Source of the DNA: Vibrio galatheae
GTDB taxonomy: Bacteria > Pseudomonadota > Gammaproteobacteria > Enterobacterales > Vibrionaceae
DNA length: 64,000 nucleotides
Reading direction: 5' to 3'
NCBI RefSeq assembly: GCF_000967545.1
Contig: NZ_JXXV01000016.1
Location: 310,001 to 374,000 of the forward strand
The notes beneath the pieces are model-generated. The model did no database searches. It had not been told where the DNA came from and saw only the letters and a list, made by a program, of their open reading frames with translations. Position numbers and translations under genes: made by a program. The first letter of the stretch is position 1, and the number at the start of each line of letters is the position of its first letter. Of this stretch, positions 54,916-63,760 are shown piece after piece.

Positions 54916-55992
54916 ATGGAAGTTGAAAGCGAGAGCGAGACGATTATTCGCCGCCTTTATCAGATTACCAATGATTATCAAAAGGGGTTTGATATCCAAA
55001 TCAGCCAGCTCATCATGATGGGACTGGAGCGTTTTGACTTAGATATCGGAATTTTATCGCGTATAGAAGACAATACCTACACGGTACTTCATTGTGTTAC
55101 TCCTGAAGGTGTAGAGCTTTGTGATGGCGATACCTTCGACTACGACCATACCTATTGCGAAATCACGTGTCGCTCGTTTGGCCCAGTTATGATTGAGAAT
55201 ATGGGTGAAAACGATCAGTATGCAACGCATCCCGCCTATACCGCGTTTGGTTTGGAGTCTTACATCGGGATCCCCATTTTTATTGATGATGAAATCTACG
55301 GTACCTTGAACTTTTCTTCGGCTATTCCTTATCCGCGTAAATTCAAAGATATTGATATCGATGTGCTTAAGCTGATGGCGTCTTGGGTGGAAGTTGAACT
55401 GATACGCCGACATCAAGAAGAGCGTCTCCATGCGCTCAACGCACGTCTTGAGTACCAAGCTTACCATGATGCACTGACTGGGGTTGCCAATCGTCGCAGT
55501 ATGTTTAAGAACGTTCACCTAGATATTGAGCGGATGAAACGTGCTCGTGGTAAGGGAACGTTGGCGCTGATCGACATTGATCACTTTAAACGTGTCAATG
55601 ACAGGTATGGTCATCAAATTGGTGACGATGTCCTGAAAAGGGTCGCTGAGGCATTAAAACAACAACTGTCTGCGCGTGATTTTATAGCGCGATTTGGCGG
55701 TGAGGAGTTTGTTGTCTGGTTGCCTGAAAGAAGCACTGAAGACAGAGCAGCGTTGGTTGAAACGCTACGTCAGTGTGTGAATAAGATTGAGGTCAATGAC
55801 AAACCGATAACCGTATCGATTGGCGCATGTGATTTCGATTTTGACTGCAGCAACGAAGTGTGTGAGCAATGTGACAAGGCGACGTTAGATGAAATCATCC
55901 ATGTCGCTGACGACAACCTTTATGTGGCGAAAGACAATGGCCGAGATAATACGGTGACGTCGTGCTGGAGCACTACCTCGACAGCTTCATAA
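54916..55992 (+). CDS. GAF-GGDEF diguanylate cyclase
   Basis: A 358-residue cytoplasmic protein. A GAF domain (about 20-160), with YAMHPAYTAFGLESYIGIPIF-like sequence (ATHPAYTAFGLESYIGIP here), is followed by a GGDEF domain (about 180-345) with LIDIDHFKRVND and the active ARFGGEEF (GGEEF at 261-265). The RxxD I-site keeps only the Asp. An unusual cysteine-rich insert near 305-320 (CDFDFDCSNEVCEQC) could bind a metal. The GAF domain should sense a small ligand. Confidence 0.9.
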   Translation: MEVESESETIIRRLYQITNDYQKGFDIQISQLIMMGLERFDLDIGILSRIEDNTYTVLHCVTPEGVELCDGDTFDYDHTYCEITCRSFGPVMIENMGENDQYATHPAYTAFGLESYIGIPIFIDDEIYGTLNFSSAIPYPRKFKDIDIDVLKLMASWVEVELIRRHQEERLHALNARLEYQAYHDALTGVANRRSMFKNVHLDIERMKRARGKGTLALIDIDHFKRVNDRYGHQIGDDVLKRVAEALKQQLSARDFIARFGGEEFVVWLPERSTEDRAALVETLRQCVNKIEVNDKPITVSIGACDFDFDCSNEVCEQCDKATLDEIIHVADDNLYVAKDNGRDNTVTSCWSTTSTAS

Positions 55993-56014
55993 TCATTGGT
56001 TGATTACAGAGTTT

Positions 56015-56041
56015 AAAAAGCGCCGTGCTGGCGCTTTTTTG
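56015..56041 (+). terminator. Intrinsic terminator after the GAF-GGDEF gene
   Basis: A 10-bp stem AAAAAGCGCC/GGCGCTTTTT (56015-56024 with 56030-56039) with a 5-base loop and T run on the plus strand; the AT-rich half also suits the opposite strand. Confidence 0.88.
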
Positions 56042-56055
56042 TTATTGGCTTTTGC

Positions 56056-56628
56056 TTAGCTAAACAAGTAGGGAAATAGCTTGCGTCTTTCTTGCGGCGA
56101 TAAAGATTCGACGCGCGCGATATTGGTATCTGGAATCGCTTCTGGATTAGGGTAGTGCTTGAGAACTCGCTCCATACTCTCTTCGCGGATGAGGTGAAAC
56201 ACAGGGTAAGGCGAACGATTGGTCAGGTTTTCATCGTCGTCTGGGTCTGCCCCACCAAAGCAGTAATCCGGGTGGAAGGTCGCAAGTTGAAACACACCTT
56301 CCCAATTTTGCTGACGAATCAAGGCTTCGACCCAATCAATAAACATATTGTAATCGTAAAAATCGTCGAGCATGTTAGGCACAGCGACTAAGGTGGTTTC
56401 CAACTGATCTGCGGGTGTTGAGTCTAGCTCCATAAGCTGGGTGAGAATATCTTCAAGCAAGACTTCTTCTACTTGTGCATCACTGACGAAGATTTTGATT
56501 TGCTTATTACGCTGTGGTTTGGCGGCAAAAGGGCATAAATTTAAGCCGATGACGACATCGTTGAGCCACTGTTCGACCGCCTGGGAAACCACTTGTGAGT
56601 CTGTTTGAGTTGAGCGCTGGTTGGTCAT
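56056..56628 (-). CDS. DUF1415 family protein
   Basis: A 190-residue cytoplasmic protein matching DUF1415: WLNDVVIGLNLCPFAAKP (about 20-37), then NMLDDFYDYNMFIDWVEAL and the HPDYCFGG motif (about 118-126). Family function is unknown. Its ATG overlaps the MFS stop codon (ATGA), so the two are translationally coupled. Confidence 0.9.
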   Translation of the reverse strand: MTNQRSTQTDSQVVSQAVEQWLNDVVIGLNLCPFAAKPQRNKQIKIFVSDAQVEEVLLEDILTQLMELDSTPADQLETTLVAVPNMLDDFYDYNMFIDWVEALIRQQNWEGVFQLATFHPDYCFGGADPDDDENLTNRSPYPVFHLIREESMERVLKHYPNPEAIPDTNIARVESLSPQERRKLFPYLFS

Positions 56629-57860
56629 TTTGCTTCCAATTTAGAATTTGGCGCAAGAATAGCAGAATCCAACGTCCGTGGCTCGTGCTCTTCCCAGTGA
56701 GACAGTTTGCGACAGAGGACAAAAATAGCGCTGTAAAGCAGAGAACCACCCGCGATAACATATTCCCAACCGCCATGCTGCCAACAATAAATGAGGAAAA
56801 AGCCACCGATACTACCACCAACATAGTAATGAACTAAGTAAAGAGCGGTGGCGGTCGCCTTAGCATGGGTCGCTTTTTGACTTACCCATGCATAAGCTAA
56901 CGTATGGGTGAAAAACGCACCAAAGCTTATCAATACTAGCCCTAGCATCATGAAACTCAGGTGGTCGACATAAGCGACAAGCATGCCGAGTAAGCTGATC
57001 ATTGTGCCTGTTATCATGCCTGAAACACTTTGGTGGTGTTTACTCCATACTGAGGTGAGTTTGGAGCTTAATGTGCCCGACAAATAACAGACGAAAATCA
57101 GCGAGGCCAAACCAATCGGCAGGTTGTGCGGGGCAGCAACCAGTCTGAATCCCATGACAGAGTAGAGATTGACAAACAAGGCAAAGTTAACGCCACCGAT
57201 CAGCATGGCAATCCAAATGGTCTTGTTTTGCAGATGCTTGATCAACGCGCGATTGTGGTAACGCAGCATGCCACGTTGTGGGGTAAAGTTGTTCTGTTTC
57301 GGCAGGCTGAATACAACAACCATACCACCGAGCAAGGTGAAAATTGCCATGCATATGACCGCCTGCTGCCAGCCTAGAGCATCGGTCAATGTGCCGCCGA
57401 CAATACGGCCAGTTATTCCGCCCAATGAGTTTGCGGCAATGTAACCGCCAATCGCCTGGCTGAACGCTTTAGCCGACAACTCTTCAACCATGTATGCGAC
57501 AGCGACTGAGGCAAATGCCGCTAGTGCGATGCCCATCATAGCTCTGAGTATCACAATGGTAATAATCGAGTCACTGCTGAGCATGGCAAAACCGATAAAT
57601 GGCATCGCCAGTAGGCCAATCAGCATCACCTTTCTACGCCCGATTGACTCTGAAGCGACAGCCCAAGGAACCAGAGACACCGACAGCGCAAGCGTACTGG
57701 CAGCAAAGACCCAGTTAACCTGTGTTTCAGTAACCTCAAAGTGCGTCGCCATATAAGGCAACATGGGTTGGAATAGATACAAATTGCAGAACACGAGAAA
57801 AGAGCCTAAGGCCAAACTAAAGGTCACTTGTCGGTATTGTTTTGTTTTTAGCTCAATCAT
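56625..57860 (-). CDS. Major facilitator superfamily transporter
   Basis: A 411-residue protein with twelve predicted helices. LYLFQPMLPYMATHFEVTETQVNWVFA (about 24-50) and ESIGRRKVMLIGLLAMP (about 70-86), the loop-2 G-R-R motif, identify the family. The substrate is not predictable. A drug or amino-acid exporter controlled by the divergent LysR regulator is plausible. The ATG at 57860 or a GTG two codons earlier could start it; neither has a strong Shine-Dalgarno. Confidence 0.88.
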   Translation of the reverse strand: MIELKTKQYRQVTFSLALGSFLVFCNLYLFQPMLPYMATHFEVTETQVNWVFAASTLALSVSLVPWAVASESIGRRKVMLIGLLAMPFIGFAMLSSDSIITIVILRAMMGIALAAFASVAVAYMVEELSAKAFSQAIGGYIAANSLGGITGRIVGGTLTDALGWQQAVICMAIFTLLGGMVVVFSLPKQNNFTPQRGMLRYHNRALIKHLQNKTIWIAMLIGGVNFALFVNLYSVMGFRLVAAPHNLPIGLASLIFVCYLSGTLSSKLTSVWSKHHQSVSGMITGTMISLLGMLVAYVDHLSFMMLGLVLISFGAFFTHTLAYAWVSQKATHAKATATALYLVHYYVGGSIGGFFLIYCWQHGGWEYVIAGGSLLYSAIFVLCRKLSHWEEHEPRTLDSAILAPNSKLEAK

Positions 57861-57911
57861 TTTCACGCATCAAAGTGGAAGTTATGTGAGCAAAATATCA
57901 GTCCAATGGTG

Positions 57912-57957
57912 ATATATAAAATATATTAAAAATATTGTGTTGATATATTTTATATAT
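57912..57957. promoter_or_regulatory. 15-bp inverted repeat in the MFS/LysR divergent region
   Basis: ATATATAAAATATAT (57912-57926) and its exact complement ATATATTTTATATAT (57943-57957) are 16 bases apart. The right arm overlaps the LysR start codon (57956-57958). It is a candidate operator for the LysR protein, controlling itself and the MFS gene. The region is extremely AT-rich, so structure could be partly coincidental. Confidence 0.55.
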
Positions 57958-58837
57958 GGAGATGGCGTTGGATTCTAAACACCTCAAGCACTTTGTGGCC
58001 GTCGCTGAACATGAGCATTTTACTCAGGCAGCGAAGGCGTTGCACATCGCTCAGCCTGCATTGAGCATTTCGATTAAAAAACTTGAACAAAGCTTAGGGG
58101 TAGAGCTTTTTCGCCGTGAAGATCGCAAGGTTTCGCTCACCGATGAAGGGGCGGTTTTGTTCGAACATGCCAAACGGGTTTTGCAGCAGCTAGATGACGC
58201 CCAGCTTGCCATTAACGAATTGAAAGGGTTAGAAAAAGGAGAAGTTCGCCTCGGCGCGCCGAGTATGATGGGGTCGTATTTTTTCCCACAAGTATTAATG
58301 GCATTTAAAAGTCGCTACCCCAATTTAAAGTTGACCTTGGTCGATGCCGGAACCCATTCTATCCGTCAGATGCTGCTAGATGGTGAGCTGGATATTGGGG
58401 TGATTAACGACGAAAACGTACCTGAAGATCTCGAAACCGATCATCTGCTACGATCAGAAATGGTGGCCGTTGTCGCGCGCGAACATGAGTTGGCGTCGCG
58501 AAACTCGATCAGCTTTGATGAATTTTTTGAACACGAATTGGTGATGTTTAAGGCTGGTTACTTCCATCGCGACTTCATTGAAAACCAAGCCAACTTGTGT
58601 GGTAAAGAGATGAAGTTCTCCTTTGAAACCAACTTGCTGCCTATGATCCTTAGTATTGTAAAACATGAGTTTGCGATTACTGCTTTGCTAGAGCTGGTTA
58701 CCCAACATGAGAAAGATGTGATTGCAATACCGTTCGATGATCGAGTGCAATTAGATCTCGCGCTAGCATGGCGCAAGGATGGTTATCTGTCGATTGCAGA
58801 CAAAACCTTTATCGATTTCGTTAAGCAATACGTTTAA
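57956..58837 (+). CDS. LysR-family transcription regulator
   Basis: A 293-residue regulator. The N-terminal helix-turn-helix is HFTQAAKALHIAQPALSISIKKLEQSLGVELFRR (about 22-55), followed by the linker helix and a substrate-binding domain (about 90-290). The ATG at 57956 has no Shine-Dalgarno; alternatives are ATG at 57962 or TTG at 57968, which has GGAG six bases before it. It is divergent from the MFS transporter, its likely target. Confidence 0.9.
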   Translation: MEMALDSKHLKHFVAVAEHEHFTQAAKALHIAQPALSISIKKLEQSLGVELFRREDRKVSLTDEGAVLFEHAKRVLQQLDDAQLAINELKGLEKGEVRLGAPSMMGSYFFPQVLMAFKSRYPNLKLTLVDAGTHSIRQMLLDGELDIGVINDENVPEDLETDHLLRSEMVAVVAREHELASRNSISFDEFFEHELVMFKAGYFHRDFIENQANLCGKEMKFSFETNLLPMILSIVKHEFAITALLELVTQHEKDVIAIPFDDRVQLDLALAWRKDGYLSIADKTFIDFVKQYV

Positions 58838-58953
58838 GTTTTTGTTATCACCTGCAAATATCACATTTTGGGCTTTTCCTATCGCACCTTTGCATCAGTT
58901 AGAGTAATTTGGATTGCTTGAACGTTAGCCACGAAGGGTAGGGAAACCATTCT

Positions 58954-60438
58954 ATGCACATCAGTATCAACCAATTCCATATCGAATCCTCCACCAGTCA
59001 ATTAGCCATCGAACAATGGGATATTACCGATGGTCAATCATGGGGCGTCTTTGCGACCGAGGGGGATATTGGCTCGGCGTTAGGTTGTTTATTGTGTGGT
59101 GAATATGATGTCGACGCAGCGAAGGTACAAATCTCCACGGGCAGAATAGCGCAAGTGTCTCTAGTTGAGCAGCAACGCTTGTTAGAAGAGGAAATTGCCA
59201 AGGATGATACGGATTTTCTAGATAAAATAGACACAGGTTCAACCGTGTACGCACTAATTTTTCAGCAGAGCCAATCGCAGTCACTAACAGAGCAATTGAT
59301 TGCGGATTTAGATCTCGAACATCTTAAGTTGAGTGGGTTCCGCGTTTTATCGACTGGCGAAACGAGGCGCGTTATGCTGGCTCGTGCGTTGGCGTCCAAA
59401 CCAGACCTTGTTGTGCTGGATAATCCTTTTACTGGTCTGGATACCGCTCATCGAGCCTCTTTGGCACACTACTTAGCACAACTTGCTAAGACGACGCAGA
59501 TGATAGTGACGTTTAACCGTGAGGAAGATATCCCCGATTGGATCGAGCAAATTGCGCTTTTTAATCACGGAAAGCTAGACAGTGTGATGGACCGAGCGGA
59601 ATGGGAATCTCATCCTGTCATCAGCCAGATTAAAGCGCAGTCAACAACGCAAAGCGAGCAAATGCTTGAACTGATCCACCGCTATCAACACAGCCACCAT
59701 TTTGACAATCCAGTGTTTGAAATTCGCGATGGGCAAGTGGCGTACACGGAAAAGACCATTTTCACCGAGCTAAATTGGCGGATTGAAAATGGTCAGCATT
59801 GGCAGATCAAAGGCCCTAATGGCTGTGGAAAAAGCACGCTACTCGGGTTGATATTTGGTGACCATCCCCAGTGTTATTCCAACGACATTCAAATCTTTGG
59901 CAACAAGCGTGGCTCAGGTGAGTCGATTTGGCAGATTAAGAAGAACATCGGTATGGTATCGTCGGCATTGCATCTTCAGTATCGTGTCAGTTGTAAAGCG
60001 ATTGAAGTGATCCTGTCCGGTTTTTATGACTCTATTGGTCTTTATCAACAGCCAAGCAAAAAAGAGATTCAAGTGGCACGCGAATGGCTAGCCATATTGC
60101 ACATGAGTGAACATGCCAATACCTCGTTTAGGCAACTGGAATATGGTCAGCAACGCTTGCTGTTGATTGCTCGTGCGATTGTCAAACAGCCAGCCTTACT
60201 GATATTAGATGAGCCTTATCAGGGGCTGGACTACTTAGGTCGTAGATTGGTGAAAAATACTCTTGAATTGATCGCCAAAGAGAATTTGAGCCAATTGCTT
60301 TACGTCTCCCATTATCAGCAAGATAAGCTAGAGAGCATTCGCAATGAAGTGGAGTTTATCTACGATCACAGTGTGAACTGCTATAAACCGCAAGTAACAA
60401 CTAATATAGAGTCTCAATACAAGAGTCATATGGTATGA
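58954..60438 (+). CDS. modF: ModF-like twin ATP-binding cassette protein
   Basis: A 494-residue protein with two ABC domains, matching E. coli ModF (490) in length and many segments. The C-terminal domain is intact: Walker A KGPNGCGKSTLLGL (about 285-298), IWQIKKNIGMVSSALHLQYR, LEYGQQRLLLIARA, and Walker B LLILDEPYQGLD. The N-terminal domain keeps a signature (LSTGETRRVMLARA) and Walker B (LVVLDNPFTGLD) but its Walker A is ATEGDIGSALG, lacking the Gly-Lys-Ser/Thr. It has no membrane partner nearby. ModF is linked to molybdate, but its role is unclear. Confidence 0.88.
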   Translation: MHISINQFHIESSTSQLAIEQWDITDGQSWGVFATEGDIGSALGCLLCGEYDVDAAKVQISTGRIAQVSLVEQQRLLEEEIAKDDTDFLDKIDTGSTVYALIFQQSQSQSLTEQLIADLDLEHLKLSGFRVLSTGETRRVMLARALASKPDLVVLDNPFTGLDTAHRASLAHYLAQLAKTTQMIVTFNREEDIPDWIEQIALFNHGKLDSVMDRAEWESHPVISQIKAQSTTQSEQMLELIHRYQHSHHFDNPVFEIRDGQVAYTEKTIFTELNWRIENGQHWQIKGPNGCGKSTLLGLIFGDHPQCYSNDIQIFGNKRGSGESIWQIKKNIGMVSSALHLQYRVSCKAIEVILSGFYDSIGLYQQPSKKEIQVAREWLAILHMSEHANTSFRQLEYGQQRLLLIARAIVKQPALLILDEPYQGLDYLGRRLVKNTLELIAKENLSQLLYVSHYQQDKLESIRNEVEFIYDHSVNCYKPQVTTNIESQYKSHMV

Positions 60439-60450
60439 CGGTAGGTATTT

Positions 60451-60696
60451 ATGCTAAGTTGCAGTGACTACGACTACATTGAAATTGTTTGTTTATATCG
60501 CTACCCGGTACGCTTGCACCTTAAGTCGGGGGGCAATATCGAAGGTGTGGCGCTAGATACTAAGCGTAATGACAACAAGCAAGAGTGCATTAAGCTATCT
60601 GTCGAAGGGGGCGAGCGCTTAGTTGTGCTTGATGAGTTGGCTGAACTTGAAGTGAGGGTAGAGAACCCACACTTCACCAACAAGCGGTTTGGTTAG
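60451..60696 (+). CDS. rof: Rho-binding antiterminator (Rof family)
   Basis: An 81-residue protein. The N-terminus SCSDYDYIEIVCLYRYPVRLHLKSG matches the Rof motif (C-x-DYD-x-x-E-x-x-C). Rof binds Rho and blocks its RNA entry, lowering Rho-dependent termination. It is 12 bases after modF, so possibly co-transcribed. Its 3' end overlaps the convergent glutaredoxin gene by 4 bases. Confidence 0.88.
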   Translation: MLSCSDYDYIEIVCLYRYPVRLHLKSGGNIEGVALDTKRNDNKQECIKLSVEGGERLVVLDELAELEVRVENPHFTNKRFG

Positions 60697-60926
60697 TTTT
60701 TCGCGTTATATATTTGTTCAAAGTTCTTCTGGTTCCAGCCAATCATATAGCGGTCACCAATTTTCAGTACCGGTAATGAACGTGCGCCAATCGCGTCCAA
60801 CTCTTTACGACCGCGCTGCATCTTTGCATTCGTCAATCGGTACTGGTAGCCCTTCGAGTCAAGGTAGCGTTGTGCGTCTTTACAGTGTGGGCATTTATCT
60901 TTCACATACAGTACAAGTCGTTTCAT
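60693..60926 (-). CDS. Glutaredoxin family protein
   Basis: A 77-residue thioredoxin-fold protein with active-site CPHC (residues 12-15) and the cis-proline in ARSLPVLKIGDRYMIGWNQ (about 48-66). It is a small dithiol redox protein, perhaps reducing disulfides or mixed thiols. Start MKRLVLYVKDKCPHC is preceded by an AGGAACAG purine-rich sequence. Confidence 0.9.
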   Translation of the reverse strand: MKRLVLYVKDKCPHCKDAQRYLDSKGYQYRLTNAKMQRGRKELDAIGARSLPVLKIGDRYMIGWNQKNFEQIYNAKN

Positions 60927-61039
60927 GGTCTGTTCCTACTCAGTTATCAGCGCAGAGTTTAATGAAAAGGTCGTGAATGGCAAGTGCGAATAGCGTAGAC
61001 TTGGGCACCTTTATTTAGCTCAACTCTTCTAGGGTCAAA

Positions 61040-61543
61040 ATGAATTCAGCGCTCCGTTACATCCAAGGATATCCAGAACACATTGTTACTCCTGTCACTA
61101 AGATGGTGGAGTCTGGCCGATTAACCACTTGGTTTGAACAGCGCTATCCTGATAATCACCAGATAAAAAGTGAGAAGGCTCTGTTTGAGTACACCATGGC
61201 GCTGAAAAATTGCTATATGAAGAAAACCGCGCCGCTCAGTAAGGTGGTGTACGACAATAAAATCCACTTGATCAACAATGCGCTTGGTCTACACACCTAC
61301 GTAGCAAAAGTGCATGGCGGAAAAATTAAATCAAAGAATGAGATTCGTATTGCAAGTGTATTTAAAAATGCACCAGAGCCACTACTACGAATGCTCGTCG
61401 TCCATGAATTGGCACATTTGAAAGAGAAAGAGCACGATAAAGCCTTTTATCAACTGTGTTGCCATATGGAACCGGACTACCATCAACTGGAGCTTGATGC
61501 TCGCCTGTTTATGATCTATCTAGAAACTTCAAAGCAAAAATGA
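61040..61543 (+). CDS. YgjP-like zinc metallopeptidase domain protein
   Basis: A 167-residue protein with the HExxH zinc motif in [25 protein letters not shown] (about 110-134), including the third ligand His in EHDKAF. It matches the YgjP/DUF45 family, regarded as minimal M48-like peptidases of unknown role. It overlaps rlmF by four bases (ATGA). Confidence 0.88.
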   Translation: MNSALRYIQGYPEHIVTPVTKMVESGRLTTWFEQRYPDNHQIKSEKALFEYTMALKNCYMKKTAPLSKVVYDNKIHLINNALGLHTYVAKVHGGKIKSKNEIRIASVFKNAPEPLLRMLVVHELAHLKEKEHDKAFYQLCCHMEPDYHQLELDARLFMIYLETSKQK

Positions 61544-62598
61544 CTATGACTCGCTGTAAAAAAACTGTTTCGCCGAAAGAGAGTGGCAAAAAAGACCTAG
61601 CCAAAAAGTCACAGATGAAAGTGGTCTCAGTTACGGGTCACAAAGGCTTACACAAGCGCAATTTGCATCAAGGCCGCTACGATTTCCCTAAACTGATTGT
61701 CGCGCTTCCGGCGCTAAAAAAGCATGTGATCAAAAACCCGCAAGGTGAGCCAAGTATTAATTTTTCCGACCCTGTTGCGGTCAAACTGCTGAATAAAGCC
61801 TTGCTTGCCCATCATTACGGCGTCACGGAATGGGATATTCCGTCTGGGTATTTATGTCCTCCGATTCCGGGGCGCGCCGATTATATCCACCGCTTGGCTG
61901 AACTGCTGAGTAAAGAGAGCAAAAACCTTAAGCACAACCAAGTTCGAGCATTGGATATTGGCGTTGGTGCGAACTGTATTTATCCCATTGTTGGGGCCAC
62001 TCAGTATGGTTGGCAGTACGTGGGAGCTGACGTTGATCCGGTGTCGGTAGAAAATTCAAACTCAATTGCGCAAGCAAACGAGGTATTAAAAGGGCGGGTT
62101 GAGTGTCGGTTACAAAAACAGAGCCGTCACTTCTTTAAAGATATTATTCAGCCTAATGAATTTTACGACGTGACGACATGTAATCCACCATTTCACAAAT
62201 CACTTGAGGAAGCCCAGCAGGGAACAGAAAGGAAAATTCGCAACTTATCAGCGAATAAAGGCAAGCGTGGGCAAGCTAATGCAAGCAAGACATCCACTGC
62301 TTCGCCTATACTTAACTTTGGTGGCCAGCAAGCTGAGCTCTGGTGCCCTGGCGGAGAAGCCGCATTCATAAAGAATATGGCGTTTGAAAGCCGTGAGTTT
62401 GCCCATCAAGTGTTGTGGTTCTCGACGTTGATTTCCAAAAAGGACAACGTTCGTTGGATGCGTAAGAATCTAGACAAAGCAGGCGCCAAAGAAGTCCACA
62501 TTGTTGAGATGAGCCAAGGGCAGAAAATCAGTCGCTTCATCGCTTGGACATTCAAAAGTGAAACGGAGCGTCAACAGTGGTTGAAGCTTAAAAGTTAA
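61540..62598 (+). CDS. rlmF: 23S rRNA (adenine(1618)-N6)-methyltransferase
   Basis: A 352-residue SAM-dependent methyltransferase. A basic N-terminal tail of about 45 residues is followed by [16 protein letters not shown] (about 34-49). The SAM motif is [16 protein letters not shown] (about 139-154), and the N6-adenine motif NPPFH lies at about 215. It matches RlmF (YbiN). ATG at 61540 or 61546. It is coupled to the ygjP-like gene. Confidence 0.95.
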   Translation: MTMTRCKKTVSPKESGKKDLAKKSQMKVVSVTGHKGLHKRNLHQGRYDFPKLIVALPALKKHVIKNPQGEPSINFSDPVAVKLLNKALLAHHYGVTEWDIPSGYLCPPIPGRADYIHRLAELLSKESKNLKHNQVRALDIGVGANCIYPIVGATQYGWQYVGADVDPVSVENSNSIAQANEVLKGRVECRLQKQSRHFFKDIIQPNEFYDVTTCNPPFHKSLEEAQQGTERKIRNLSANKGKRGQANASKTSTASPILNFGGQQAELWCPGGEAAFIKNMAFESREFAHQVLWFSTLISKKDNVRWMRKNLDKAGAKEVHIVEMSQGQKISRFIAWTFKSETERQQWLKLKS

Positions 62599-62621
62599 CC
62601 CCAATTCTCGAAGGAGGGCAT

Positions 62622-62813
62622 GTGGAATTTGAAATTTATATGCCCTGTGAGCCAGTGTGGTTGTGTGACAGCTTCTTAATGCTCTTCGCCGTGCTGTTTG
62701 TATTAGGTCTGCTGGGGTTTATTTATATCCTTTACAAAGAGTACCTCAAGATACAGAGAGCCAACCGCGTTCGGCAAAGACGAAAAGTGCCTCATTCGCA
62801 ACGCAAGCGCTAG
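62622..62813 (+). CDS. Small single-helix membrane protein, 63 residues
   Basis: GTG at 62622 follows a strong AAGGAGGG. The product begins MEFEIYMPCEPVWLCDS, has one transmembrane helix (FLMLFAVLFVLGLLGFIYIL, about 18-37), and a strongly basic cytoplasmic tail (KIQRANRVRQRRKVPHSQRKR). An overlapping ATG at 62620 leads to a stop after 19 codons. It follows rlmF by 23 bases and converges with the PilW-like gene, overlapping by 4 bases. Function is unknown. Confidence 0.75.
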   Translation: MEFEIYMPCEPVWLCDSFLMLFAVLFVLGLLGFIYILYKEYLKIQRANRVRQRRKVPHSQRKR

Positions 62814-63508
62814 TGAAAGTCGTTTAATCTCTCTTGATATTGTTTTGCTTGAACTGCATTGCCGGCCTTTTGTTCCAATTTCATCAGTAACTTAAGTGAA
62901 ACCGCTTGTGTCCCATACCAGTTGTGAAACTGGGTCAGTCTCATCTGTGCTGTATCGAGCTCACCAGACTCAATTTCCAACTTGGCTAGTGTCAGTATTG
63001 ATCGCGCTCGCTTGGGTTCATAGTCGAGTGCTCTTTTTAAATAGTCACTCGCTTGTAGGGTATTACCTGCCTTCATCGCACACAGCGCGGCATTTTCATA
63101 ACTGGCTGCCGTTAGAAAATAGCTGGGCTGGGCAATGGCTTGATGGAAATAGTCGTCGGCTTGAGTGTATTGCTCTTGTTTGCACAGGAATGTGCCATAG
63201 TTGTTCAGCACATCGCCATTGTTAGGGTGTTGCGTCAAGGCTGATTGGTAGAGGTGTTGCGCCGAGTCTGGTTCACCGACTAATTCAAAATAGTGGGCAA
63301 GCGAGAGCTGACTCCGATAGTAGTTAGGCGCATGCTCATACGCGAGTTGGAGGTTTTCGCGTGCTTTTGTCATATCCCCTTTGTTTATATAGCCCACACC
63401 CAGCGCAATGCGAGCTTCTGCACGTTGTATCGATTCGTCGTGCTGTACGGAAGGTGCAAAAGAACATCCGGCGAGTATCAGTACCACAATGATGAATAGT
63501 AACGGCAT
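62810..63508 (-). CDS. TPR lipoprotein, PilW/PilF-like
   Basis: A 232-residue lipoprotein. The signal MPLLFIIVVLILAGC (lipobox LAGC, cysteine at 15) is followed by about six TPR units (about 30-230), e.g. YINKGDMTKARENLQLAYEHAPNYYRSQLSLAHYF and NNYGTFLCKQEQYTQADDYFHQA, the latter close to PilW/PilF. PilW helps assemble the type IV pilus secretin in the outer membrane. The usual pilW neighbours (rlmN, rodZ) are absent here, so it may be a paralogue or a relocated copy. Confidence 0.82.
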   Translation of the reverse strand: MPLLFIIVVLILAGCSFAPSVQHDESIQRAEARIALGVGYINKGDMTKARENLQLAYEHAPNYYRSQLSLAHYFELVGEPDSAQHLYQSALTQHPNNGDVLNNYGTFLCKQEQYTQADDYFHQAIAQPSYFLTAASYENAALCAMKAGNTLQASDYLKRALDYEPKRARSILTLAKLEIESGELDTAQMRLTQFHNWYGTQAVSLKLLMKLEQKAGNAVQAKQYQERLNDFH

Positions 63509-63707
63509 TATGCGTGTTTAAATTAAGAGAACGGTTCAATATAGTGCTGAACTTGATTACTGACGTCACGGCTTAGTGGGAGTATTGCGACAGAATTTAA
63601 GTTGCGCTATGTAACGCACTGGAAGTTTAGAACTAGAAATTGATGAGTAGTTCGAATCGCGCGATTTTTTGGTGGTGGTGGCCTAGATCGTAAGTGAAGG
63701 AAAATCG

Positions 63708-63738
63708 AATTAAAAAGAGCACGCGACCACGTGCTCTT
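63708..63738 (-). terminator. Intrinsic terminator after metA
   Basis: A 9-bp stem AAGAGCACG/CGTGCTCTT (63715-63723 with 63730-63738) with loop CGACCA, followed by TTTTAATT on the minus strand, 23 bases past the metA stop. Confidence 0.9.
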
Positions 63739-63760
63739 GTATAAGGTTCTGCTGTGCGTA

